Below, piece after piece: positions 24,199 to 32,858 of a DNA stretch of 64,000 nucleotides (positions are counted from its first letter, which is position 1; each line of letters begins with the position of its first letter). The notes under the pieces are model-generated. The model saw only the letters and a program-made list of their open reading frames with translations, was not told the DNA's origin and searched no databases. Location of the stretch: assembly GCA_963837365.1 (NCBI GenBank), contig CAWIMW010000002.1:248001-312000 (forward strand), read 5' to 3'. Made by a program: the position numbers and the translations under genes. This DNA comes from CAWBXL01 sp963837365. GTDB taxonomy: Bacteria > Acidobacteriota > Terriglobia > Terriglobales > Acidobacteriaceae.

Positions 24199-24921
24199 CT
24201 ATAACAAGGGTTGTTCTTGAGATTGCCGATCAGCAAGCTCTGACGCTTCTTTAAAAATCCGTACAAACATGGGCCGAGTCAGCTTTCCAGTTTGTGTGTT
24301 TTGCTTGGACGGATGGTAAGTGGCCAATAGAACTTTGCCGTCCGGCATGTTGTACTTCGCGCCGTGCCGGAAAATAAAATCGCCTCTACTTTTTACCAGC
24401 ATGTGCCGCTTCAGGTAGTTCAAATAGGCATCAAAGGCAATCTTGCCCAATGCGACGATCACCTTGAGTTTTTTCAAGCTCTTCAATTCCCTGTCCAGAT
24501 ACTCGGCACAGTTGGCGAGTTCTTCCGGCAGAGGCTTGTTGTCGGGAGGAGCGCAACGCGCTGCGGCAGTGATGTAGAGGTCTTTCAGCTTGAGCCCATC
24601 CTTGCGATCCACAGCGGTCGGCCGATTGGCGAATCCCGTTTCGTAGAGCACCGGATACATAAAATTTCCCGAAGCATCACCGGTAAATGGCCTCCCCGTG
24701 CGATTGGACCCATGCGCTCCCGGAGCCAGTCCTAACACCAGTACCCGGGCATTTGGATCCCCGAACCCTGGAACCGGCTTGCCCCAATACTCGCAATCCC
24801 GGTAAGCACGGCGCTTTTCGCGCGCAATGCGCTCGCGGTATTCCACCAGCCGCGGGCAGCGTGTACAGGAAACGACTTGGTGATTGAGTTCAGTAAGCCA
24901 GGCAGGATTCTTGGATGGCAT
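24199..24921 (-). CDS. Uracil-DNA glycosylase, family 5 (UDGb type)
   Basis: 240 residues. The motif GLAPGAHGSNRTGRPFTGD is diagnostic of family 5 enzymes, which remove uracil and other deaminated bases from DNA. Iron-sulfur cluster cysteines are visible at C19 and C22 (SCTRCPRL), with further cysteines in AARCAPPDN and ANCAEYLD. ATYHPSKQNT gives the motif 2 histidine region. The start codon at 24921 lies four bases from a dispersed repeat (24925-24955). The gene ends ten bases before the outer-membrane gene's start, so the two may be co-transcribed. Confidence 0.92.
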   Translation of the reverse strand: MPSKNPAWLTELNHQVVSCTRCPRLVEYRERIAREKRRAYRDCEYWGKPVPGFGDPNARVLVLGLAPGAHGSNRTGRPFTGDASGNFMYPVLYETGFANRPTAVDRKDGLKLKDLYITAAARCAPPDNKPLPEELANCAEYLDRELKSLKKLKVIVALGKIAFDAYLNYLKRHMLVKSRGDFIFRHGAKYNMPDGKVLLATYHPSKQNTQTGKLTRPMFVRIFKEASELADRQSQEQPLL

Positions 24922-24924
24922 GTT

Positions 24925-24955
24925 CAGTTCTCGGTTGCTGGTCCTCGGTCCTCAG
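24925..24955. repeat. GGTTCTCGG-type repeat upstream of the glycosylase gene
   Basis: CAGTTCTCGGTTGCTGGTCC and the following CTCGGTCCTCAG repeat the word TCTCGGTT/TCCTCGG. It belongs with the copies at 23034-23143 and 48285-48316 and occupies the untranslated region of the glycosylase gene. Confidence 0.55.
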
Positions 24956-25020
24956 ATTGTAAAGAGTCCGGCGTGACCATTGGTATGGGTAACCAAAGTT
25001 ACCAAACGGGCCTCAGCCGT

Positions 25021-25050
25021 TTGACGCTTCTCTCCTTCTGTCTTTACACT
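25021..25050 (+). promoter_or_regulatory. Promoter of tig
   Basis: TTGACG (25021-25026), an 18-base spacer, then TACACT (25045-25050). The GTG start at 25058 is only seven bases beyond the -10, so the transcript would begin at or within a base or two of the start codon: a leaderless mRNA. Confidence 0.6.
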
Positions 25051-25057
25051 CAAAAAT

Positions 25058-26320
25058 GTGAGCCCTGTAGAGACCAGCACGAAGCGGGAAATCTCGGTGG
25101 AGATTCCAGCCGCGGAAGTCACCCGCGAGACTGAAACCCTGATCCTGAAATACCAGAAGCACGCCCGCCTGCCGGGCTTCCGCGCCGGACACGTGCCCGC
25201 CTCAATCATCAAGCAGCGCTTTGCGGAAGACATCAAGAGCGAAGTGGTAGAAGCCTTGGTGCCGCGCTACTTCCGCCGTGAAGCGGATAAGCAGGGCTTG
25301 CGGCCGGTATCGCAGCCGCAGGTCTCCGATCTTCATATTCACGACAATGAGCCGCTACGTTTTAAGGCCAGTTTTGAAGTTATGCCTGAGGTCAAGGTCG
25401 AGGGGTACAAGGACCTGCGCGCGGAAAAGGCTGAAGTTAATGTCACTGAGGTAGAAATTGAGGACACGCTAAACGGCCTGCGCGACCAGCAAGCCACCTT
25501 TAACTCCGTCGAAGGCCGCCCCCTCGCGGATGGCGACTTCGCCCAGGCAGCGCTCGACGGCAAGCCCAAAGAAGGTGAAAGCAAGCCCGTCCACATGGAC
25601 GAGGTCTTGATCGAGATTAATGGCAAGACCACCATGCCGGAGTTCACCGAGAACCTGCGCGGTGTATCCGCCGGTGAAGAACGTACCTTCGATGTCGTTT
25701 ATCCGGAGGATTCGAATGATAAGCGCCTGGCGGGCCAGACGTTCACCTATACGGTGAAAGTGAACGCAATCAAAGAGAAAACGCTGCCTGAGTTGAACGA
25801 CGACTTCGCCAAGCAGTTGGGGGAATTCGCCACGCTGGAGGAAGTCCGCCGGCGCCTTCGCGAGGGCATGGAATCCGAGCGCAAACATGCTGCCGAGCAT
25901 GCAGCCAAAGACAAACTGGTGGCAGAATTGGTGAAGCGCAACAACCTGGAAGTGCCCGAGGCTCTGGTCGAGCACCAAATTGACATCCGTCTCGACCGTG
26001 GGTTGCGCGCCCTGGCAGCCCAGGGAATGCACCAGGAAGACATCAAGAAGATGGATTTCAACCGCCTTCGTGCCGGTCAACGCGACCAAGCGGTACAGGA
26101 AGTAAAGGCATCGTTGCTGCTGGAAAAGATCGCTGATGAAGAAAAAATCGAAGTCAGCGATGATGAAGTCAACCAGGAGGTCGCGTCACTGGCCCGGCAA
26201 TCGAAGCAATCGGAAGAGTCCATCCGCCAACGTTTGACCCAGGATGGAGCACTCGACAGAATCAAGGCCAGGATCCGCAGCGAAAAGACTCTGGACTTTT
26301 TGTATAACCAGTCCGCGTAA
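25058..26320 (+). CDS. tig: Trigger factor, ribosome-associated chaperone
   Basis: 420 residues, usual size. The N-terminal ribosome-binding domain contains the signature LPGFRAGHVP (GFRxGxxP). The PPIase-type middle domain (about 155-240, with weak FKBP character: DGDFAQAALDGK, VVYPEDSNDKRLAGQTFTYTVKV) and the helical C-terminal chaperone arms follow. It binds nascent chains at the ribosome exit. GTG 25058 is the only workable start: the overlapping ATG at 25056 runs straight into TGA. It heads the tig-clpP-clpX-lon series. Confidence 0.95.
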   Translation: MSPVETSTKREISVEIPAAEVTRETETLILKYQKHARLPGFRAGHVPASIIKQRFAEDIKSEVVEALVPRYFRREADKQGLRPVSQPQVSDLHIHDNEPLRFKASFEVMPEVKVEGYKDLRAEKAEVNVTEVEIEDTLNGLRDQQATFNSVEGRPLADGDFAQAALDGKPKEGESKPVHMDEVLIEINGKTTMPEFTENLRGVSAGEERTFDVVYPEDSNDKRLAGQTFTYTVKVNAIKEKTLPELNDDFAKQLGEFATLEEVRRRLREGMESERKHAAEHAAKDKLVAELVKRNNLEVPEALVEHQIDIRLDRGLRALAAQGMHQEDIKKMDFNRLRAGQRDQAVQEVKASLLLEKIADEEKIEVSDDEVNQEVASLARQSKQSEESIRQRLTQDGALDRIKARIRSEKTLDFLYNQSA

Positions 26321-26346
26321 GCGGGACCTTGAAAGGACCACAAGCA

Positions 26347-26931
26347 ATGCTGGTACCCATGGTGATTGAGCAAACCGGGCGGGGCGAACGGGCCTACGAT
26401 ATTTATTCCCGGCTATTGCGCGACAACATTATTTTTATCGGCACGCCGATCGACGACAACATTGCCAACCTGGTTATTGCCCAGATGTTGTTCCTGGCGC
26501 AGGAAGATCCCGAAAAGGACATCCAGCTCTATATCAACTCGCCAGGTGGTTCGATTACCGCGGGCATGGCCATCTACGACACCATGCAGTATGTAAAGAA
26601 CGACGTCACGACCATTTGCATTGGCCAAGCGGCCAGTATGGCGGCATTACTTTTGGCCTCGGGTGAACCCAAAAAGAGATTGGTTCTTCCTAATTCGCGG
26701 ATTTTGATCCACCAACCTTCGATGGGTGGGCTTTCCGGCCAGGCGACCGATATTGATATACATGCGCGGGAAATATTGCGCATGCGCGAAATCACCAACC
26801 AGTTGCTGTCCAAGCACACCGGGCAAAAGCTGGAAAAGGTGGAAAAAGACGTCGAGCGCGACTTCATTATGAATGCGCAACAGGCTAAGGAATACGGAAT
26901 CATAGACGACATCATCTACAAGACCAGATAA
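26347..26931 (+). CDS. clpP: ATP-dependent Clp protease proteolytic subunit
   Basis: 194 residues with the serine-protease triad: Ser in GQAASMAALLLASG, His in ILIHQPSMGG, and Asp in the EKVEKDVERDFIMN region. INSPGGSITAGMAIYDTMQ is the oxyanion and subunit-contact segment. It forms the double-heptamer chamber fed by ClpX, encoded next door. AAAGGA upstream favours ATG 26347 over the TTG at 26329. Confidence 0.96.
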   Translation: MLVPMVIEQTGRGERAYDIYSRLLRDNIIFIGTPIDDNIANLVIAQMLFLAQEDPEKDIQLYINSPGGSITAGMAIYDTMQYVKNDVTTICIGQAASMAALLLASGEPKKRLVLPNSRILIHQPSMGGLSGQATDIDIHAREILRMREITNQLLSKHTGQKLEKVEKDVERDFIMNAQQAKEYGIIDDIIYKTR

Positions 26932-26985
26932 GAGTATTATCAGTTTTTCGCCGCTCGAATCTGGCCGCTTAAAGGAGTAAGCCGA

Positions 26986-28269
26986 GTGAAAAATAGGACA
27001 GGCAACGAAGAGATGTTGCGCTGCTCGTTCTGCCACAAGTCGCAAGACGCGGTGGCCAAGCTGATTTCGTCGCCCAGCGACTACCCTCGCGCTTACATCT
27101 GTGATGAATGCGTCGCGGTATGCAACTCCATTTTGGAGGACGACCGCGCTGCCACCCCGCCGGCTACTACGCCTAGCCAGCTGCCCAAGCCGCAGGAAGT
27201 GAAGACCTTTCTTGATGAGTACGTGATCGGGCAGGAGCAGACCAAAAAGAAGCTGGCCGTCGCCGTCTACAACCACTACAAGCGGATTTACATGAACCGC
27301 CAGAAGACCAGCGATGGCATAGAGCTTACAAAATCAAACATCATGCTGATTGGGCCGACCGGCACCGGCAAAACGTTGCTGGCGCAAACTCTGGCCCGCA
27401 TGCTGGATGTGCCGTTTGCCATTGTCGATGCGACGACGCTTACGGAAGCCGGATATGTCGGCGAGGATGTCGAGAACATCATCCTGAAGCTATTGCAGGC
27501 CGCCGACGGCGACGTGGGCCGCGCCCAGACTGGCATCATCTACATCGACGAAGTGGACAAGATTGGCCGCAAGGACGAAAACCCGTCCATCACCCGCGAT
27601 GTTTCCGGCGAGGGCGTACAGCAGGCTCTGCTTAAGATTTTAGAAGGCACCATCGCCAATGTGCCTCCTCAGGGTGGACGCAAGCACCCACATCAGGAAT
27701 TCACGCCGGTTGACACCACCAACATCCTGTTCATCTGTGGCGGAGCGTTTGTAGGGTTGGACAAGATTGTCGGTCGCCGCAAGGGCAAGAAATCACTCGG
27801 GTTTAAGGCCGAGGAAGAGAATAAGAAGGCAGAGACATCCGCAGAAGTCGCCCGCAAGCAAAATTTTGAACTGATGAGTGAAGTCCAGCCGGAAGACCTC
27901 ATCCGCTTCGGCTTGATTCCCGAATTTGTAGGCCGCCTTCCCGTGGTCGGCGTGCTGGAAGACCTCGACGAGTTTGCTTTGATCGAGATCCTGACTCGGC
28001 CGAAGAACGCTATCATCAAGCAATATCAGCGTTTATTTGAGTTCGAAAACGTCCGCCTGAAGTTCAGTGAAGACGCCCTGAAAGCCATCGCCCGCCAGGC
28101 CATGGCCCGCAAAGTCGGGGCCCGCGGCCTGCGCATGATCCTGGAAGAGCTCATGCTCGACCTGATGTACCATCTACCCAGCCAGAAAAAGGTCAAAGAA
28201 TTTGAAGTTACTGGCTTAATGGTCGAGAAACGGGACGTTTCTATTGCTATGATGGATAAGGCGGGCTAA
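26986..28269 (+). CDS. clpX: ATP-dependent Clp protease ATP-binding subunit ClpX
   Basis: 427 residues. The N-terminal zinc finger (CSFCHKSQ ... CDECVAVC, four Cys) recognises adaptors and substrates. The AAA+ core has Walker A GPTGTGKT and Walker B IIYIDEVDK, the pore loop GYVGEDVENI, and sensor motifs in KVGARGLRMILEE. It unfolds proteins and passes them to ClpP. GTG start with AAAGGAG eight bases upstream. A long hairpin repeat separates it from lon. Confidence 0.96.
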   Translation: MKNRTGNEEMLRCSFCHKSQDAVAKLISSPSDYPRAYICDECVAVCNSILEDDRAATPPATTPSQLPKPQEVKTFLDEYVIGQEQTKKKLAVAVYNHYKRIYMNRQKTSDGIELTKSNIMLIGPTGTGKTLLAQTLARMLDVPFAIVDATTLTEAGYVGEDVENIILKLLQAADGDVGRAQTGIIYIDEVDKIGRKDENPSITRDVSGEGVQQALLKILEGTIANVPPQGGRKHPHQEFTPVDTTNILFICGGAFVGLDKIVGRRKGKKSLGFKAEEENKKAETSAEVARKQNFELMSEVQPEDLIRFGLIPEFVGRLPVVGVLEDLDEFALIEILTRPKNAIIKQYQRLFEFENVRLKFSEDALKAIARQAMARKVGARGLRMILEELMLDLMYHLPSQKKVKEFEVTGLMVEKRDVSIAMMDKAG

Positions 28270-28273
28270 ACCC

Positions 28274-28352
28274 AGCTTTTAGCTACTAGCTCCTAGCCTC
28301 TGGCTAAACCATGCGATGCCCCGGTTCAGCTAGAAGCTAGCGGCTAGAAGCT
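28274..28352. repeat. CTAGAAGC-type hairpin repeat between clpX and lon
   Basis: Arms 28274-28297 (AGCTTTTAGCTACTAGC and on) and 28329-28352 (GCTAGAAGCTAGCGGC and on) pair at about 20 of 24 positions around a 31-base loop. Each arm is itself built from three or four copies of an 8-9-base CTAG-containing word. It ends six bases before the lon Shine-Dalgarno and could attenuate or process a clpX-lon transcript. Confidence 0.65.
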
Positions 28353-28367
28353 TTCTCCGGAGTCATA

Positions 28368-30773
28368 GTGACCACACCGAACAAGGAAAAATTCGAAACC
28401 CGCAAAATGCCCATGATGCCCATTCGGGACGTGGTCATTTTCCCTTACATGATGACCCCGTTCGTAGTGGGACGGGAGTCGAGCGTTCGTGCCCTGGAAG
28501 ACGCGCTGGCCGCGGACAAGAAAATCTTCCTGGCTACGCAGCACGACGCTAGTGTGGATGAGCCCAAGCCCAACGAGATCTATCAGGTCGGCACCGTGGT
28601 CAACATCGTTCAGAGCCTGAAGCTGCCCGATGGCAATATCAAGGTTTTGGTCGAAGGCCTGGAGCGCGGCAAAATCCTGCAAATCACCGAGACCGAAGGC
28701 TTCATGCAGGCCTCGGTCCGGGTAGCGCGCTATACGGTTGAGACCACTCCGCTGATTGAAACCGCCATGCAGCGGGTCACTGGGTTGTTTGAGCAATATG
28801 TGAAGCTCTGTCAGTCTCTGAACTACGAGACCATGATCGCCGCCGTGCGCATGGAAGACCCGGCCAAACTGACTGACACCATCGCTGCCAATCTGCAACT
28901 TTCCATTGAAGAGAAGCAGGAGATACTGGAAATTTTCGATCCCGCCGAGCGGCTGAACCGTATCGGCGATGTGCTCGATATTGAGATTGAAAAGCTGAAC
29001 ATGGACCGCACCATCCAGTCGCGGGTCAAGCGGCAGATGGAGCGGGCGCAGAAAGAGTATTACCTCAACGAGAAGATCAAGGCCATCCAGAAGGAACTGG
29101 GCCGTGGCGAGAAGAGCGAATTTGACGAGCTAAAAAAGAAGATTGACAACGCAGGAATGTCGAAAGAGGTCCGCGAAAAGGCGCTCCAGGAACTGAAGAA
29201 GCTGGAAGCCATGCCACCGATGTCGGCCGAGTCGACAGTTTCGCGCAACTATCTCGACTGGCTGCTGGCTGTGCCGTGGAAGAAACGTTCCAAAGAGATC
29301 AAGAACATCTCCCGCGCCGAGAAAGTGCTCAACGAAGACCACTACGGCCTGGAAAAGATCAAAGAGCGCATTTTGGAGTTCTTGGCGGTTCGTCAGCTGG
29401 TAAAGAACCCTAAAGGCTCCATTCTGTGCTTCGTCGGGCCTCCCGGAGTCGGCAAGACTTCGCTGGGAATGTCCATCGCCAAGGCGACGGGACGCAAATT
29501 TGTACGCATGTCGCTGGGTGGTGTGCGCGATGAGGCCGAAATTCGCGGCCACCGTCGCACTTATATCGGGGCCCTGCCCGGTCAGATCATCCAGATGATG
29601 AAGAAGGCGGGCACCAAAAACCCGGTCTTCATGCTGGACGAAGTGGACAAAATGTCCATGGACTTCCGCGGCGACCCGTCTGCCGCTCTGCTCGAAGTGC
29701 TCGACCCCGAGCAGAACTACATGTTCATCGACCACTACCTCGACGTCGAATACGATTTGTCGCAAGTTTTTTTCGTGGCCACAGCCAACGTGATGCACAC
29801 GATTCCAGCCGCTTTGCAGGACCGCATGGAAGTTCTGCGGCTGCACGGCTACACCGAACCGGAAAAAGTTGAGATCGCCAAGCAATTCCTGGTCAAGAAA
29901 CAAATGGACCAGGCCGGGCTCACGGAGAAGAACATCAAATTCTCCGATGAGGCGATCACTGCTTTGATCCGGTCGTATACCCGCGAAGCCGGCGTCCGCA
30001 ACCTGGAGCGGGAAATCGGCAACGTTTGCCGCAAAGTGGCGCGCAAGGTGGTTAAAGAAGGCGAGAACTATAGCGTCAGCATCACCAGCGAAAACGTGAA
30101 CGACTTCCTGGGTGTGACCAAATTCCGCGACACCCTTGCTCACGAAAAAAGTGAAATTGGCTTGGTGACCGGGCTGGCCTGGACTGAGGTTGGCGGTTCG
30201 ATTCTGAGCACCGAAGCCACCGTCGTCGATGGTAAAGGCAAGCTCATCCTCACCGGCAAACTCGGCGATGTGATGCAGGAATCGGCGCAGGCGGCTATGT
30301 CCTACGTCCGCTCCCGGTCCTTGCGCCTCGGGCTGAATCGCGATTTCTATCGCTCTTTGGATATCCACGTTCACGTACCGGAAGGGGCTATTCCGAAAGA
30401 CGGGCCCTCGGCGGGAATCACCATCGCCACAGCGATTTCCAGTGCGCTGAGCAAGATTCCGGTGCGCCGCGACTTGGCTATGACCGGCGAGATCACCCTG
30501 CGCGGCAAGGTGCTTCCCATTGGTGGGCTGAAGGAAAAGCTGCTGGCCGCACACCGCGCCGGACTGTTTGAAGTGATTCTGCCAAAAGACAATGAGAAAG
30601 ACTTGGCTGAGGTCCCGGAAAACCTTCGTACTGCAATGAAGCTGCACTTTGTCGACACTGTGGACCAGGTCCTGGCCATCGCGCTCGAGCGGCCTCTGCC
30701 TCATATCGATGAGACGGTTGAGCCAATCAGCGCGATTACGCCACCCAACGAGCCCCCTTCCGCCCACCAATAA
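28368..30773 (+). CDS. lon: ATP-dependent Lon protease
   Basis: 801 residues, full length. A LON substrate-binding domain (about 15-210) and coiled coil precede the AAA+ module with Walker A GPPGVGKTS and Walker B FMLDEVDKM. The C-terminal protease domain has the catalytic Ser in PKDGPSAGITIATA and the partner Lys in RGKVLPIGGLKEKLLAAHRAG. It degrades misfolded and regulatory proteins in the cytosol. GTG start preceded by GGAG. The 546-residue ORF on the opposite strand is only a codon-bias shadow. Confidence 0.96.
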   Translation: MTTPNKEKFETRKMPMMPIRDVVIFPYMMTPFVVGRESSVRALEDALAADKKIFLATQHDASVDEPKPNEIYQVGTVVNIVQSLKLPDGNIKVLVEGLERGKILQITETEGFMQASVRVARYTVETTPLIETAMQRVTGLFEQYVKLCQSLNYETMIAAVRMEDPAKLTDTIAANLQLSIEEKQEILEIFDPAERLNRIGDVLDIEIEKLNMDRTIQSRVKRQMERAQKEYYLNEKIKAIQKELGRGEKSEFDELKKKIDNAGMSKEVREKALQELKKLEAMPPMSAESTVSRNYLDWLLAVPWKKRSKEIKNISRAEKVLNEDHYGLEKIKERILEFLAVRQLVKNPKGSILCFVGPPGVGKTSLGMSIAKATGRKFVRMSLGGVRDEAEIRGHRRTYIGALPGQIIQMMKKAGTKNPVFMLDEVDKMSMDFRGDPSAALLEVLDPEQNYMFIDHYLDVEYDLSQVFFVATANVMHTIPAALQDRMEVLRLHGYTEPEKVEIAKQFLVKKQMDQAGLTEKNIKFSDEAITALIRSYTREAGVRNLEREIGNVCRKVARKVVKEGENYSVSITSENVNDFLGVTKFRDTLAHEKSEIGLVTGLAWTEVGGSILSTEATVVDGKGKLILTGKLGDVMQESAQAAMSYVRSRSLRLGLNRDFYRSLDIHVHVPEGAIPKDGPSAGITIATAISSALSKIPVRRDLAMTGEITLRGKVLPIGGLKEKLLAAHRAGLFEVILPKDNEKDLAEVPENLRTAMKLHFVDTVDQVLAIALERPLPHIDETVEPISAITPPNEPPSAHQ

Positions 30774-30801
30774 AGCGTAAAATAGCGGCTGGCAGGTTCA
30801 T

Positions 30802-31035
30802 ATGGCTTTCACCTCCCAGATTAGTAAGTTGTCGCCCAAGGGAACTGCCGCGCTGATTGTGGCAGTCGTCGTGGTGGTAATTCTGCTTGTGGCACTTCCC
30901 GCGTACCGCTGGTTCTTCCTCATCAGCCTTGGAATCGGTTTGGCGGTGTGGGGCATTCTCCACTTGTGGCACCGCTACCGGCCAATTGAAGAAAAAGACG
31001 TTGCAGACACGAAACGACCGCTGGGCTTGAGTTAA
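30802..31035 (+). CDS. Small two-helix inner-membrane protein, unknown function
   Basis: 77 residues. Two hydrophobic helices (about 14-36 and 38-55, GTAALIVAVVVVVILLVALPAYRWFFLISLGIG) are followed by a basic and acidic cytoplasmic tail (HRYRPIEEKDVADTKRP). It sits between lon and engB in the same direction with only short gaps, so it is likely part of that transcript. No family recognised. Confidence 0.6.
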   Translation: MAFTSQISKLSPKGTAALIVAVVVVVILLVALPAYRWFFLISLGIGLAVWGILHLWHRYRPIEEKDVADTKRPLGLS

Positions 31036-31077
31036 CCATCTTCTTGCAACTTTCCGCAGTAGCCTGCAAACTAGCTC

Positions 31078-31701
31078 ATGCGCGTACTGACGCGATTTTT
31101 GTTATCGGCGACTGACATCAGGCATTTCCCCGCCCCAACTTTTCCCGAGGTTGCGTTTCTGGGGCGCTCCAACGTCGGCAAGTCGAGCGTGATCAATTCC
31201 CTGCTGGGGGCAAAAGTCGCCAAGACCAGTTCCACACCGGGCCGGACGCAAGCCATCAATTTTTTCGAAGTGCGTTGGCCGGGAAAGCCACAACCAGAGA
31301 TGCTTTTCGCTGATTTGCCGGGTTACGGCTACTCCCGCGTACCGCGCGATATTTCTGCCCAATGGTCGGGATTCATAGATCCCTATTTGACGGACCGTCC
31401 GTCTCTGGCGCTATGCCTGGTACTGGTTGACCCCAATGTGCCGCCACAAACCAGCGACAAGCAACTTTTGGAGTTCCTGCACGCCACGGGTCGTCCGACC
31501 TTAATCATTGCCACCAAGAGTGATCGCCTTCCCTCGAACAAACTGCACGGCACGATTGACAAACTGGCAAGTGACCTGGGAAGCCTGCGTGTGCTGCGCT
31601 ATTCCGCCAAGACCAGGATGGGCAGGGAGGAACTGTGGCAGGAGATTCGAACTGCCATAGAAAATTTCCGCATGCCCGAATTAGGTGTAGATTTCGGGTA
31701 A
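31078..31701 (+). CDS. engB: Ribosome-biogenesis GTPase EngB/YsxC
   Basis: 207 residues. TRAFAC GTPase motifs: G1 GRSNVGKSS, G2 region TSSTPGRTQ, G3 DLPGYGYS, G4 ATKSDRL and G5 YSAKT. EngB/YsxC helps assemble the 50S subunit. The protein has the normal length and the conserved FLGRSNVGKSSVINSL start. Proximity to lon is common in bacteria. Confidence 0.95.
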   Translation: MRVLTRFLLSATDIRHFPAPTFPEVAFLGRSNVGKSSVINSLLGAKVAKTSSTPGRTQAINFFEVRWPGKPQPEMLFADLPGYGYSRVPRDISAQWSGFIDPYLTDRPSLALCLVLVDPNVPPQTSDKQLLEFLHATGRPTLIIATKSDRLPSNKLHGTIDKLASDLGSLRVLRYSAKTRMGREELWQEIRTAIENFRMPELGVDFG

Positions 31702-31771
31702 ATCCTTCAGACACGCATTTCACCATGCCGTCGCACAGTGTCGGTGAGCGATCCATTATGATGGACGGGAC

Positions 31772-32713
31772 ATGGCCACCTACCTCGTAACCGGCATCGC
31801 AGGCTTTATCGGGTCGGCGCTGGCACGGGCTGTCCTGGACCAGGGAGACAAAGTTCGCGGAATCGATAATTTCTCGACTGGAAAGCGTGAAAACCTCGCT
31901 GAAATTCTAGATCGAATTGATTTCCGCCAGGCGGACTTGCTGGATATCGCGGCACTGAATGACGCCTGCACGGGCGTAGATTTCATTTTCCACGAAGCCG
32001 CACTCCCTTCGGTCCCCAAGTCGGTCATGGATCCAGTCGCCAGCAATCGGGCCAACGTCGACGGAACACTTAATTTGTTGGTGGCTGCCCGCGATGCCAA
32101 AGTTAAGCGCGTGATCTATGCGGCGTCGTCCTCCGCCTATGGCGATACCCCGACGCTGCCTAAGCGCGAGGACATGACTCCAAATCCTATTTCTCCCTAT
32201 GCAGTGGCCAAGCTGGCGGGGGAACACTACATGATTTCCTTTTTCCGCTGCTATGGGCTGGAGACGGTGTGTCTACGTTACTTCAATATTTTCGGGCCCA
32301 GACAGGACCCGTCCTCTCAGTATTCCGGCGTGCTGGCTAAATTCACCATGCAGATGTTAAAGGGTGAACCGCCGATTATCTTCGGGGACGGCTCGCAAAG
32401 CCGTGATTTCACCTATATTGACAACGCAGTCAGCGCCAATCTGCTGGCATGCAGTGCGCCGGCAACCGAGGTCGCAGGAAGAGTGTTTAATTGTGCGACC
32501 GGCAAGCGCGCCGACCTCAATCAGACTTTCGAAGTACTCAAACGGCTTACGGGATATAAAGGCGAAGTAAAACATGGCCCTGAACGCGCCGGGGACATCA
32601 AGCATTCTCTGGCAGATTTGTCGCGGGCGGAAAAATGTTTTGGGTATAAGCCGCAAGTTGAATTCGAGGAAGGCTTGCGTCGAACAGTCGATTGGTACAG
32701 AAGCCAGTCCTAG
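31772..32713 (+). CDS. NAD-dependent nucleotide-sugar epimerase (UDP-GlcNAc(A)/UDP-Glc 4-epimerase-like)
   Basis: 313 residues, extended SDR family. The NAD-binding glycine motif VTGIAGFIGSAL (about 6-17), the YxxxK active site in SPYAVAKLAGE, the catalytic SSS region (YAASSSAYGDTP) and RYFNIFGPRQDP are all present. The latter, with GVLAKFTMQMLKGEPP, resembles WbpP/TviC-like C4 epimerases acting on N-acetylated sugars. It probably supplies a sugar nucleotide for the surface polysaccharide genes beyond 41 kb. The stop overlaps the start of a repeat at 32713. Confidence 0.88.
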   Translation: MATYLVTGIAGFIGSALARAVLDQGDKVRGIDNFSTGKRENLAEILDRIDFRQADLLDIAALNDACTGVDFIFHEAALPSVPKSVMDPVASNRANVDGTLNLLVAARDAKVKRVIYAASSSAYGDTPTLPKREDMTPNPISPYAVAKLAGEHYMISFFRCYGLETVCLRYFNIFGPRQDPSSQYSGVLAKFTMQMLKGEPPIIFGDGSQSRDFTYIDNAVSANLLACSAPATEVAGRVFNCATGKRADLNQTFEVLKRLTGYKGEVKHGPERAGDIKHSLADLSRAEKCFGYKPQVEFEEGLRRTVDWYRSQS

Positions 32714-32801
32714 GTCGTTGGTCGTTAGTCGTTGGCGTCTTAACTGTAGACGTTGGAGTCTTTGGTTTGGCTGAATGACCAGTGGCCACCGACCAACGAC
32801 G
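32713..32801. repeat. GGTCGTTG-type inverted repeat after the epimerase gene
   Basis: The left arm (32713-32735, GGTCGTTGGTCGTTAGTCG and on) contains three to four copies of a 7-8-base word. The right arm (32779-32801) is its imperfect complement, about 16 of 23 bases. Related to the repeat before larC. It could serve as a terminator-like structure. Confidence 0.55.
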
Positions 32802-32858
32802 GTGCGATTACTTTAGTGATCTTAGTAAACCCACTCGCCAAGGCTACAGTGTCCCTTA

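Noticed and set aside
29130..30770. 546-residue minus-strand ORF inside lon
   Set aside because: It is antisense to the catalytic part of Lon, has no family motif, and results from GC-rich codon bias.
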